15,943 nt of DNA from CAZIWJ01 sp964542855 (GCA_964542855.1 CAZIWJ010000061.1:1-15943); one strand, 5' to 3'. Shown: positions 7,230 to 14,003, counted from the stretch's first letter. Numbers and translations are program-made. Notes: generated by a model not told the origin, from the letters alone.

Positions 7230-8000
7230 TTACAGGCCCCACGTTTTCATTTGTTCAATTACTTTGTACTCGGTTAAATCGTACTGACAGGGAACCACCG
7301 ATACGTAATTATTATTAATGGCCCACTCGTCGTTGTCATCGTTATGTTTATCATAATTAACAAAACTACCGGTAAGCCAGAAATATTTTTTTCCGTTCGG
7401 ATCGTAGCGAGTATCAAATTCTTCCTGCCATTTGGCCCGGGCCTGGCGGCAAACCTTCACCCCTTTTATCCTACCACTTTCTTTGGAAGGAAAATTCACA
7501 TTCAGGGTAACCCCAGACGGAATGCCTTCACGCAATACTTTCTGAGTAATATTCAATACGTACTCTTCCACGTGGGAAAAATCGGGATTGTCGCTGTAAT
7601 CACAAAGCGAAAACCCAATGGAAGGCATCCCTTCCATGGCACCTTCTATCGCTGCCGACATAGTACCCGAATAAAGCACACTGATGGAGGTATTTCCACC
7701 ATGATTAATTCCACTCACTACCAGGTCTGGCTTGTTATCGCGTAACACGTAATGCTTGGCCAGTTTAACGCAATCGGCAGGTGTCCCGGTAGATTTAAAA
7801 GAAGGGATACGACCAAAAATATCGGTTTCGTACAAACGAAGGGTATTTCCAATGGTAATGGCATGTCCCATACCCGATTGTGGGCTGTCGGGTGCAACCA
7901 CTACCACGTCACCAATCTGGCTCATCAAGTTTACCAGTACACGTATTCCTTTGGAACTAATGCCATCGTCGTTTGACACCAGTATAAGTGGGTTTTTCAT
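7230..8000 (-). CDS. surE: 5'/3'-nucleotidase SurE
   Basis: A metal-dependent phosphatase that dephosphorylates nucleoside 5'- and 3'-monophosphates (and short polyphosphate in some bacteria); cytosolic, linked to stationary-phase survival. The 256 aa match the family. The metal site is complete: Asp11 and Asp12 in LVSNDDGI, Ser42 in APDSPQSGMGHAIT, and Asn99 in SGINHGGN. Other conserved blocks are STGTPADCV (70-78) and YSGTMSAAIEGAM (110-122). It is the last gene of the ribBA - unknown secreted protein - surE unit and starts 2 bases after the preceding stop, so it is almost certainly translated from the same mRNA. Confidence 0.96.
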   Translation of the reverse strand: MKNPLILVSNDDGISSKGIRVLVNLMSQIGDVVVVAPDSPQSGMGHAITIGNTLRLYETDIFGRIPSFKSTGTPADCVKLAKHYVLRDNKPDLVVSGINHGGNTSISVLYSGTMSAAIEGAMEGMPSIGFSLCDYSDNPDFSHVEEYVLNITQKVLREGIPSGVTLNVNFPSKESGRIKGVKVCRQARAKWQEEFDTRYDPNGKKYFWLTGSFVNYDKHNDDNDEWAINNNYVSVVPCQYDLTEYKVIEQMKTWGL

Positions 8001-8002
8001 AA

Positions 8003-8623
8003 TTAAGTATTGATGAGCGAATTATAGTAAGCAATTATTTTTACCAGGTCGGAACGATTGCCAACATTCAGCTTATTTTCTTTCATGTACTGCTCAACGG
8101 TTTGATTTTGGTTACCAAAGAAATTGAGCAGGTCATTTTTCTTTTCGTTAAACCGTTCAATATCACCCTTGGGGCCAAGGAAGTAATATTCATAATCCAG
8201 TACGGTGCGGGTATTAGAGCGGTCGAAGCCACGATAATAATAATTATAACGATTAGATGTTTCCTGAACGATGGCTTCCCGGGCCAACAGGGTTAAAGTA
8301 TTTTCATAAATCACCTCAAAGAAAACGGGCGCCTTGTAATTACCCACCAGGTCGTAAGGCAGAGCATAAATTTGGCGAAACTTGTTGCTTGTCTTGTCCA
8401 AAAACTCGAAGAACAGGATTTGCTGGGCACTGAAAGTTTTCATACGCCGGTTAAGTTTTACCTGCACTACGTTACTTTCCATATTGTATTTCAGCTCGCC
8501 ATAAACCGTATCCTGGTTTTGAAGTACCAGCCTGCCCTCATGCCATACCTGGGAAGGAAAAGACTGGCCTGTACCCTGCAATGGCACAAGAAGCAGCAGA
8601 ATTAAATACAAAAAGTTTTTCAT
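8003..8623 (-). CDS. Secreted protein of unknown function
   Basis: A 206 aa protein I do not recognise. It has a clear signal peptide (MKNFLYLILLLLVPLQGTGQ, predicted cleavage near residues 18-20), so it is exported to the periplasm or outer membrane; no lipobox is present. The mature part has an early beta-strand segment (VLQNQDTVYGELKYN, and VQVKLNRRMKTFSAQQILFFEF), as seen in many Bacteroidota proteins that begin with a repeated 'G-x-ax-ax' strand pattern, then a Tyr-rich middle (YNYYYRGFDRSN) and a helical C-terminus. It is packed between ribBA (12 bases upstream) and surE (2 bases downstream), so it is clearly expressed with them. This gives no firm hint at function. Confidence 0.8.
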   Translation of the reverse strand: MKNFLYLILLLLVPLQGTGQSFPSQVWHEGRLVLQNQDTVYGELKYNMESNVVQVKLNRRMKTFSAQQILFFEFLDKTSNKFRQIYALPYDLVGNYKAPVFFEVIYENTLTLLAREAIVQETSNRYNYYYRGFDRSNTRTVLDYEYYFLGPKGDIERFNEKKNDLLNFFGNQNQTVEQYMKENKLNVGNRSDLVKIIAYYNSLINT

Positions 8624-8635
8624 CTTTTCCTATTC

Positions 8636-9751
8636 TTAATCCGGTTGAACAGTTTCCTGAATTTCCAATCCGTAACCTTCAATTCCGGCCCTCGATTGCG
8701 AGTGCCTGGTAATAAGCCGCAACTTGTAGGCATTTAGTTCCCGCAAAATCTGGGCACCAATCCCGTAATCGCGTGAATCCATCGACTGGTCAACAGGCCG
8801 ACCGGGTTTTTCTGGCTCGGCATTCATTTGCGCTAACCGTTCGAGCAGTTCTGTACCCCATACCTGATTCTGGTACATGTAAAGGATTAAGCCTTTCCCT
8901 GAATCGCTAATCAGCTTCATCGACTGCCTAAGAATATCACCCTGAAACCCAGGATCATAACCCAGTACATCACTTTCAAATTTTGAGGCGTGAACCCGAA
9001 CGAGTACCGGTTCATCAGATTTCCAGCTACCCTTTATTAACGCAATATGAACCGCATCATTATTCAGCTGGCGGAAAGCTTTCAGGGTAAATTCACCAAA
9101 AAATGTAGGAAACGGAATTTCATACTCCATTGATACCAGCGATTCAGACTTGAGGCGGTAACTAATCAGGTCCTCTATTGAAATTAATTTCAGGTCGAAC
9201 TCGTCGGCCACTTTGCGCAGGTCCGGCAAACGGGCCATGGTGCCGTCGTCTTTCATAATTTCAACCAGCACCCCTCCTTCTTTCAAACCAGCTAACCGCG
9301 GCAGGTCGATGGCTGCTTCTGTGTGGCCCGACCTTCTGAGTACACCTTCTTTTTTAGCTTTCAAAGGAAAGATATGCCCGGGACGTCCGAGTTCTTCAGG
9401 GCGGGTATTTTCATTAACCAGGGCCTGGATTGTTTTGGCCCGATCCATAGCCGATATTCCCGTTGTGCAACCGTGGCCAATCAAATCGACCGAAATAGTA
9501 AAGGGCGTTTCAAAAGTTGCCGTATTTTTGCCAACCATCAGGTCCAGGCCGAGTTCTTCGCAACGTTCTTCATTGAGCGAAGCACAGATGAGCCCGCGGC
9601 CATGCTTAGACATAAAATTTATTATTTCAGGCGTAACTTTTTCAGCGGCGCAAATAAAATCCCCTTCGTTTTCCCTGTCCTCGTCGTCAACTACAATGAC
9701 AATTTCCCCGTTCCTGATCGCATCTATTCCTTCTTCAACCTTATTGAGCAT
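8636..9751 (-). CDS. ribBA: RibBA: 3,4-dihydroxy-2-butanone-4-phosphate synthase with a degenerate GTP cyclohydrolase II domain
   Basis: A two-domain riboflavin-synthesis protein of 371 aa; cytosolic. The N-terminal RibB domain (1-205) makes 3,4-dihydroxy-2-butanone-4-phosphate from ribulose-5-phosphate and looks intact: VDDEDRENEGDF (21-32), HGRGLIC (50-56), GCTTGISAMDR (94-104), RPGHIFPL (123-130) and SGHTEAAIDL (141-150). The C-terminal half (208-371) keeps the RibA fold (EPVLVRVHAS, RDYGIGAQILREL, GIEGYGLEI), but the three zinc cysteines of GTP cyclohydrolase II are replaced by Lys257, Gly268 and Gln270, and the RQEGRGIGL catalytic block reads YQNQVWGTEL. I infer it is a RibB enzyme only, with the GTP step supplied by a separate RibA elsewhere. 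Similar degenerate forms occur in Flavobacteriia, from memory. It is the first gene of the ribBA-unknown-surE unit. Confidence 0.93.
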   Translation of the reverse strand: MLNKVEEGIDAIRNGEIVIVVDDEDRENEGDFICAAEKVTPEIINFMSKHGRGLICASLNEERCEELGLDLMVGKNTATFETPFTISVDLIGHGCTTGISAMDRAKTIQALVNENTRPEELGRPGHIFPLKAKKEGVLRRSGHTEAAIDLPRLAGLKEGGVLVEIMKDDGTMARLPDLRKVADEFDLKLISIEDLISYRLKSESLVSMEYEIPFPTFFGEFTLKAFRQLNNDAVHIALIKGSWKSDEPVLVRVHASKFESDVLGYDPGFQGDILRQSMKLISDSGKGLILYMYQNQVWGTELLERLAQMNAEPEKPGRPVDQSMDSRDYGIGAQILRELNAYKLRLITRHSQSRAGIEGYGLEIQETVQPD

Positions 9752-9777
9752 CTGGTTTTGTTGTTTATTATCATGTA

Positions 9778-9800
9778 AACTGTTTGATATAAAAACAGTT
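9778..9800. repeat. Inverted repeat in the ribBA leader
   Basis: A perfect 8-base inverted repeat, AACTGTTT (9778-9785) and AAACAGTT (9793-9800), separated by 7 bases. It lies 27-49 bases upstream of the ribBA start and overlaps the -33 box of a possible rightward promoter. It could be a protein-binding operator or a small RNA hairpin in the ribBA leader. No FMN-riboswitch conserved blocks are visible here. Confidence 0.5.
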
Positions 9801-9813
9801 CAATTTCATTTTG
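9783..9813 (+). promoter_or_regulatory. Putative rightward promoter for the 9973 lipoprotein gene
   Basis: TTTG (9783-9786), then exactly 19 bases, then TCATTTTG (9806-9813), seven of eight matches to TAnnTTTG, with the usual spacing of Bacteroidota housekeeping promoters. The leader to the ATG would be about 150 bases, which is long. A weaker second candidate (TTTG 9913-9916, TATATTTT 9940-9947, spacer 23) lies closer to the gene. Confidence 0.4.
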
Positions 9814-9868
9814 CGACGCAATTTACCAGATTAAACTAATTTGAAGTGACTATCCCCGGGATTAATCC
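9811..9868. repeat. Short palindromes between ribBA and the 9973 lipoprotein gene
   Basis: TTGCG-A-CGCAA (9811-9821) overlaps the end of the possible rightward -7 box. ATCCC-C-GGGAT (9852-9862) and GGATTAATCC (9859-9868) overlap each other, giving three related half-sites in 17 bases. All are perfect. They look like operator sites, but no binding protein can be named from the sequence. Confidence 0.45.
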
Positions 9869-9972
9869 AGATTTTTACTATTCAGGGCGATGACAGCTAA
9901 TACTTAGTGGGTTTTGCATGCTGATTTTTAAAGAGATTATATATTTTTACGGGCGTCCAAAAAAACCTTCAT

Positions 9973-10527
9973 ATGCAACTAAGAAATTTACTTTTATTCG
10001 GTGTAACGGTATTGGCCCTCATTAGCAGTTGCCAGTCGAAAGTGCCCTATGGTTCTTCTTATTATTTTAAACTTAAGGAGTACGAAAAAGCCGAAAGGCA
10101 GCTAGTGCCTACACAACTTCAAAAACGACCGATTGAATCAATTGCCGCCAATGAATTATTAACTTTCAAAGGAAAAAAGGTGGTGATTCATGACCGTCCG
10201 GGTAATACGTCTGTTGATCTAGGTAATCAACAGCCAGTCGTTACAGAAAATAAACCCGTTGTACCCGGAAAGCTATCCCGTAAAGAAAAAATTGCTGCCC
10301 GGAAAGAAATTAAGAAAACCCTGAGAGAAAATAAAGAACGGGTTAAAGAATTCATGCTTAGCGACGAGAAACAACAAGAAGACCTGTTCAGGGCCGGTTT
10401 AATTATCGGGCTGGGCGGACTGGCCCTTTTGGTACTCGGACTGGCTTTTGGAATTAGTTTACTTACCGGGGTCGGCAGCCTTGCTATCGTTGTTGGCTTC
10501 GTGCTAATTCTGATTGATTTAATATAA
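9973..10527 (+). CDS. Lipoprotein with C-terminal transmembrane hairpin, unknown function
   Basis: 184 aa, not recognised. The N-terminus is a lipoprotein signal peptide (LLLFGVTVLALISSC, lipobox ISSC, Cys20). Residues 21-140 are polar; 99-135 are strongly charged (KLSRKEKIAARKEIKKTLRENKER in part) and probably form one long helix. Residues 141-161 and 163-183 are two glycine-rich hydrophobic segments separated by a very short turn, giving a membrane hairpin at the extreme C-terminus. A lipid anchor at one end plus a hairpin at the other is unusual and could tether the protein at two places in the envelope. It is divergent from ribBA and followed by 425 bases with no clear gene. The conserved role, if any, is unknown. 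Confidence 0.75.
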   Translation: MQLRNLLLFGVTVLALISSCQSKVPYGSSYYFKLKEYEKAERQLVPTQLQKRPIESIAANELLTFKGKKVVIHDRPGNTSVDLGNQQPVVTENKPVVPGKLSRKEKIAARKEIKKTLRENKERVKEFMLSDEKQQEDLFRAGLIIGLGGLALLVLGLAFGISLLTGVGSLAIVVGFVLILIDLI

Positions 10528-10952
10528 TTTCGAAAAGTTATTAAAATAAGTACATTTAGCAGTTCCATTTTATAACAATTGCATTGATTTTAATTTATTT
10601 TTTATATATTAAAATTTGTAAGGAATATACTACGACAGCTTATGTACTTATTTGTCACGTTTTCTCTCTTTTGGTGGCCGTACCAAATATTAAAATCGTT
10701 CAATACTTTCGAGGAAAACCAGCAAGAACTGGATTGGAGTCGTCAATTAATGCTCGACCAGACAACTCGTTTAAGCTGCAACTATCTTTTCCAGGAAGAT
10801 GGCACTGAAACTCCTGCCGATTTACAGCATGAAAAATGGAAAATAGAAAATGCTTCTGTTATCCATAATATTTGCTTCAATTAGTTACTCACCAGGCGGT
10901 TATGGCTTATTTTTCTGCACGGCTTTTGTAGTATTGCAGAAAACTGAAGTTA
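10528..10952. other. 425-base stretch without a clear gene
   Basis: The first 100 bases or so are very A/T-rich and include AAAATTTG (10611-10618), one mismatch from the -7 promoter pattern. The rest has intermediate composition and is open in more than one plus-strand frame. It holds a doubtful 80-codon ORF (listed separately) and the leader of the rhomboid gene, with TAGTATTG (10929-10936) as a weak -7 candidate. I see no tRNA, no strong hairpin and no repeat. It could hold a small RNA, a small protein gene or gene remnants. Confidence 0.5.
10642..10884 (+). CDS. Doubtful small ORF with an N-terminal hydrophobic segment
   Basis: 80 codons from ATG to TAG. The predicted product starts with an aromatic hydrophobic stretch (YLFVTFSLFWWPYQIL, residues 2-17) that could anchor it in the membrane, followed by a polar, acidic part (FEENQQELDWSRQLMLDQ, and QEDGTETPADLQHEKWKIEN) with protein-like composition. 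I recognise no family. A second plus-strand frame (10584-10808) overlaps it, which weakens the case. It stops 68 bases before the rhomboid gene on the same strand. It may be a real small gene or a chance ORF. Confidence 0.25.
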   Translation: MYLFVTFSLFWWPYQILKSFNTFEENQQELDWSRQLMLDQTTRLSCNYLFQEDGTETPADLQHEKWKIENASVIHNICFN

Positions 10953-11522
10953 ATGAGTGTTTTCGACAGGATTGGAGAAGCTTTTCTGGTTCCTTCGCGG
11001 TTCATTTTTTTAATGTGGGGAATTTATTTTTTAGAGGTAACCTTCCGCATCGATTTGGGTGTATTTGGTATTTTACCCCGGCAGTTAACCGGGCTCATTG
11101 GCATTTTAACTGCTCCTCTTCTGCATGGAAATATCTGGCACCTTACTTCCAACACGATGCCCATGTTGGTGCTGGGAACAATATTGTACCTCTTTTATGA
11201 CCGGGTTGCCAACCCGGTGTTCCTGAGTTGCTATTTCATTACCAACGCCCTGGTATGGCTGTTCGCCCGTTCTTCCTATCATATTGGAGCAAGCGGGCTC
11301 ATTTACGGCCTGGCCTCTTTCATGGTATTTATGGGCTTTTTCCGGCAGGACATCCGATCAATCGTTATATCAATAGCGGTAATTTTGTTCTACGGAGGAT
11401 TAATTTATGGTATATTACCTACTGGAACGCGGGTTAGTTGGGAATCTCACCTGATAGGGGCTGTGGTGGGGTTGGTTTGCGCCGTATTTGCCAGCCGCTT
11501 TCGTAAAGTTAGAAGCTCCTGA
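10953..11522 (+). CDS. Rhomboid-family intramembrane serine protease
   Basis: An inner-membrane protease that cuts transmembrane segments of other membrane proteins. At 189 aa it is a minimal six-helix rhomboid. The catalytic dyad is present: Ser114 in the GxSG motif (IGASGLIYG, 111-119) and His166 in the last helix (WESHLIGAVVG, 163-173). The L1/helix-2 motif HGNIWHLTSN (58-67) supplies the conserved His and Asn residues of the oxyanion region. Hydrophobic segments at about 16-36, 44-58, 70-82, 88-105, 114-130, 136-155 and 165-182 fit the fold. The start at 10953 is the first ATG in frame. It ends 20 bases before the YhdH-type oxidoreductase, so the two are probably co-transcribed. Its substrate cannot be predicted. 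Confidence 0.93.
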   Translation: MSVFDRIGEAFLVPSRFIFLMWGIYFLEVTFRIDLGVFGILPRQLTGLIGILTAPLLHGNIWHLTSNTMPMLVLGTILYLFYDRVANPVFLSCYFITNALVWLFARSSYHIGASGLIYGLASFMVFMGFFRQDIRSIVISIAVILFYGGLIYGILPTGTRVSWESHLIGAVVGLVCAVFASRFRKVRSS

Positions 11523-11542
11523 ACATAAAATTAACGCTAATT

Positions 11543-12547
11543 ATGTCAACAACTACCTTCCAGGCTTTCCGGGTAAAGGAAGAAACAGATGGTTCCTATT
11601 CTACTGCTGTTGAGCAATGCCAACTTACTGATTTACCTGATCATGAAGTACTAATACGCGTGCATTACGCAGCCCTAAATTACAAAGATGCGCTTTCGGC
11701 CAGTGGAAATAAGGGGGTTACCCGTAAATTCCCACACACCCCCGGTATTGATGCTTCCGGGGTGGTGGAAGAAAGCAAAAACCCTTCATTCAAGCCCGGG
11801 GATGAAGTTATTGTAACCAGTTACGACCTGGGAATGAACACCGACGGAGGGTTCGCGGAATATATCCGGGTACCAGCAGAATGGATACTCCCTAAACCTG
11901 AAAAACTCTCACTAGCCGAATCCATGATTATTGGTACGGCCGGGTTAACCGCCGGAATTGGTTTGCATAAGATGGAAAAAATGGGTCAAAACCCGGCAAA
12001 GGGCGATATCCTGGTTACTGGCGCCAGTGGTGGAGTGGGAAGCCTGGGGGTAAGCATTTTTGCCAAAGCCAGGTACTCAGTACTGGCAGCAACTGGTAAA
12101 AAAGAATCCCATGATTTTTTGAAGTCAATAGGTGCTCGCGAAATTGTAAACAGAGAAGAAATTGACGATGATTCGGGCAGGCCGCTACTAAAACCCAAAT
12201 GGGCTGGTGCACTCGATACCGTTGGGGGAAATATTTTAGCTACAGCCCTAAAAGGTTGTAAAAAAGAGGGATCAGTAGCCGCCTGCGGATTGGTAGCCTC
12301 ACCTAAGTTACCCACTACAGTGTTTCCCTTTATACTAAACGGTATTAACTTACTGGGAATTGATTCGGCCGAGTATGATGTTGAAGAGCGGATGAAAGTA
12401 TGGAATAAACTGGCCGGTGAATGGAAACCCGATCATCTGGAGCAAATTGCCAGGTATATCTCATTAAACGAATTGAAAGGCAGCATTGCCAGCATGCTGG
12501 CTGGGAAAACCAGCGGTAGGATTATTGTAGATTTAAACCGTAGTTAA
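11543..12547 (+). CDS. YhdH/AcuI-family NADPH-dependent oxidoreductase (acryloyl-CoA reductase type)
   Basis: A medium-chain dehydrogenase/reductase of the zinc-free quinone-oxidoreductase branch; cytosolic. The 334 aa fit the YhdH/YhfP/AcuI family, which includes NADPH-dependent acryloyl-CoA reductase. The N-terminal GroES-like domain has YAALNYKDALSASG (42-55), HTPGIDASGVV (65-75) and FKPGDEVIVTSYDLGMNTDGG (83-103). The nucleotide-binding motif is VTGASGGVGS (158-167), and a basic GKKES stretch (185-189) follows the second strand, fitting NADPH. The C-terminal part (GINLLGIDS, then GKTSGRIIVDL) is family-typical. No zinc-binding cysteines are seen. It shares a likely transcript with the rhomboid gene; no functional link is known. 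Family members are often annotated only as quinone reductases, so the substrate is uncertain. Confidence 0.92.
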   Translation: MSTTTFQAFRVKEETDGSYSTAVEQCQLTDLPDHEVLIRVHYAALNYKDALSASGNKGVTRKFPHTPGIDASGVVEESKNPSFKPGDEVIVTSYDLGMNTDGGFAEYIRVPAEWILPKPEKLSLAESMIIGTAGLTAGIGLHKMEKMGQNPAKGDILVTGASGGVGSLGVSIFAKARYSVLAATGKKESHDFLKSIGAREIVNREEIDDDSGRPLLKPKWAGALDTVGGNILATALKGCKKEGSVAACGLVASPKLPTTVFPFILNGINLLGIDSAEYDVEERMKVWNKLAGEWKPDHLEQIARYISLNELKGSIASMLAGKTSGRIIVDLNRS

Positions 12548-12629
12548 AGAAGGCATAACAACTGGCCTGGGCTTCCTACCAGCAGGTCAGTTTGCCGGTT
12601 TTCCTTGATTGCTGGTTATGAAACCAACG

Positions 12630-13373
12630 TCATAGATCATCATCCAAATCCTCATCATCACCGAAGTATTCTGATAACTTCTGGTAATGATTTTTCCAGT
12701 CGCCTCGAAGCACGTAAAATGGGTACGTGCCGGTATCGTCGAATTCCTCTTTCCCTAACAGCACGTTAAGATAATGATTGAGACGACGTTTTTTATCGGC
12801 ATCCTTTATTTCTTCAATTTTTTCCTGGATCATAGGAATCGCCTCGTAAAATTCCTGCCGGCACAACTGGTGAATAATGATATCGAGCCCCACGTCCTCC
12901 TGGCGTTTGAGGAGCTTTAACAACAACGATTTATGATCCCGGGCATCAACATAATACAGGCAACTATACAGGTAGTAATAGGGAAAAGAATTACCTTTAG
13001 ATTGATACTTTTCAATCGTCTTCAGGCATTTTTCACCCATTTCTGCTGGATATTTACGGGAAAGCAACTCCACTAGTACCTGGGCCTGCAGCACCATGTA
13101 CATCCATTTCAGTTCCTTGTCTGTAGCAGTAAAAAGGTTAACCACAAGGTCGATGTAATCTTTGGTAAGATGATTTTCAGCTACGATAGCATACCATAAA
13201 GGAGTAAGGCTATCGCTGTATACGTCATCATTGTAAGCATTCTTCAACGCATGTGTAATATTTTCATGAATAGTTAGATTACTTTCGTGGTCATACAAAT
13301 AACTGATAGCATCAAACGGTATTTCGGTGTGGAACCGTTCAATGTCTTTTATTGCCTCCTGAATGTTTTCCAT
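12630..13373 (-). CDS. Cytosolic helical-repeat-like protein of unknown function
   Basis: 247 aa, with no signal peptide and no membrane segment. The sequence is almost entirely helical, with repeated pairs of amphipathic helices (for example SDSLTPLWYAIVAENHL, LKWMYMVLQAQVLVELL and HKSLLLKLLKRQEDVGLDII), suggesting a HEAT/ARM-like or other alpha-solenoid fold used for protein contacts. The C-terminus is very acidic (DDEDLDDDL). No catalytic motif is visible and I recognise no family. It stands alone on the minus strand: convergent with the YhdH-type gene and divergent from the CAP-domain lipoprotein gene. A good -7 box lies about 27 bases upstream of its ATG. Confidence 0.8.
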   Translation of the reverse strand: MENIQEAIKDIERFHTEIPFDAISYLYDHESNLTIHENITHALKNAYNDDVYSDSLTPLWYAIVAENHLTKDYIDLVVNLFTATDKELKWMYMVLQAQVLVELLSRKYPAEMGEKCLKTIEKYQSKGNSFPYYYLYSCLYYVDARDHKSLLLKLLKRQEDVGLDIIIHQLCRQEFYEAIPMIQEKIEEIKDADKKRRLNHYLNVLLGKEEFDDTGTYPFYVLRGDWKNHYQKLSEYFGDDEDLDDDL

Positions 13374-13399
13374 TGTAACTGGTACTATTGAATTATTTT

Positions 13400-13407
13400 C
13401 AAAACTA
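13400..13407 (-). promoter_or_regulatory. Putative -7 box for the 12630-13373 gene
   Basis: On the minus strand, TAGTTTTG is a perfect match to the Bacteroidota TAnnTTTG element, 27-34 bases before the ATG, giving a leader of about 20 bases. No TTTG is seen at the ideal -33 distance; TTAC or TTTA sequences a little farther up are the best partners. Confidence 0.4.
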
Positions 13408-13503
13408 TAAAATATCCCACACGGTAAGTAATAAACCCTAATAATTCATGATTGCTGATGGCACGGGAATTGATCAATATCTTTAAATAATTGTTATTTT
13501 CCT

Positions 13504-13992
13504 ATGAAGAATATAATTCTAACGTTTACTACCCTTGTTTTATTTATTTCCTGTAAGGAAGAAGAAATATTAAGTAAACAAGGAAAGGATTACAACGTGA
13601 ATCGTCATCAGTTACTTCAGTTAATTAACGACGTTCGTTCAGAAGGTTGTACGTGTGGCAATGAAAATATGCCGCCAGCAAAACCCCTGCGTTGGAATGA
13701 TCATCTTGCCCGGGCAGCCTTGAGCCATTCAAAGGATATGAATGCAAACAATCATTTTAATCATACCGGTACAAATGGTTCATCGTTCACTGATCGTATG
13801 CTACAGCAGGGCTACAGGTACCAGAACGGTGGAGAAAACATTGCTTTTGGCTACCGTACGGAAGTAGAAGTGGTGAACGGCTGGCTTAAAAGCCCGGGGC
13901 ACTGCCGGAACATTATGGCCTCTTCTTACACTGAAATGGGGGTGGCCCGTGACGGAAATTACTGGACCCAGGTTTTCGGAACGCCCCGGTAG
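13504..13992 (+). CDS. CAP/SCP-domain lipoprotein, probably surface-exposed
   Basis: 162 aa of the CAP superfamily (cysteine-rich secretory protein / antigen 5 / PR-1). A lipoprotein signal peptide ends at LFISC (Cys17). The next residues, Lys-Glu-Glu-Glu, resemble the acidic lipoprotein export signals that send Bacteroidota lipoproteins to the cell surface. The CAP domain (about 35-160) shows the classic motifs: LRWNDHLARAALSHSKDM (62-79, His75), HFNHTG (84-89), GENIAFGY (110-117, Glu111), WLKSPGHCRNIM (127-138, His133) and EMGVARDGNYWTQVFG (144-159). Cys49, Cys51 and Cys134 are in positions common to bacterial CAP proteins and may form a disulfide. The biochemical role of bacterial CAP proteins is poorly defined. 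It precedes tex on the same strand with a 69-base gap. Confidence 0.92.
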   Translation: MKNIILTFTTLVLFISCKEEEILSKQGKDYNVNRHQLLQLINDVRSEGCTCGNENMPPAKPLRWNDHLARAALSHSKDMNANNHFNHTGTNGSSFTDRMLQQGYRYQNGGENIAFGYRTEVEVVNGWLKSPGHCRNIMASSYTEMGVARDGNYWTQVFGTPR

Positions 13993-14003
13993 CAATAATT
14001 TCT

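Noticed and set aside
9213..9839. A 208-codon plus-strand ORF opposite ribBA
   Set aside because: It is an antisense shadow: the minus strand carries a strongly conserved RibBA. The predicted product is Ser/Pro/Arg-rich and resembles no family.
9752..9972. FMN riboswitch ahead of ribBA
   Set aside because: I looked for the conserved RFN-element blocks on the minus strand and saw none; the only structure is the 8-base inverted repeat and the short palindromes.
10227..10568. 113-codon minus-strand ORF
   Set aside because: It lies opposite the 9973 lipoprotein gene, has no signal or family features, and its Ser/Pro/Thr-rich product is typical of a shadow frame.
12548..12629. Bidirectional terminator between the YhdH-type gene and the helical-repeat gene
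   Set aside because: Overlapping inverted repeats exist (ACCAGCA 12578-12584 with TGCTGGT 12610-12616; TGGTT-ATGA-AACCA 12613-12626), but loops are long or stems short and there is no U-tract on either strand.
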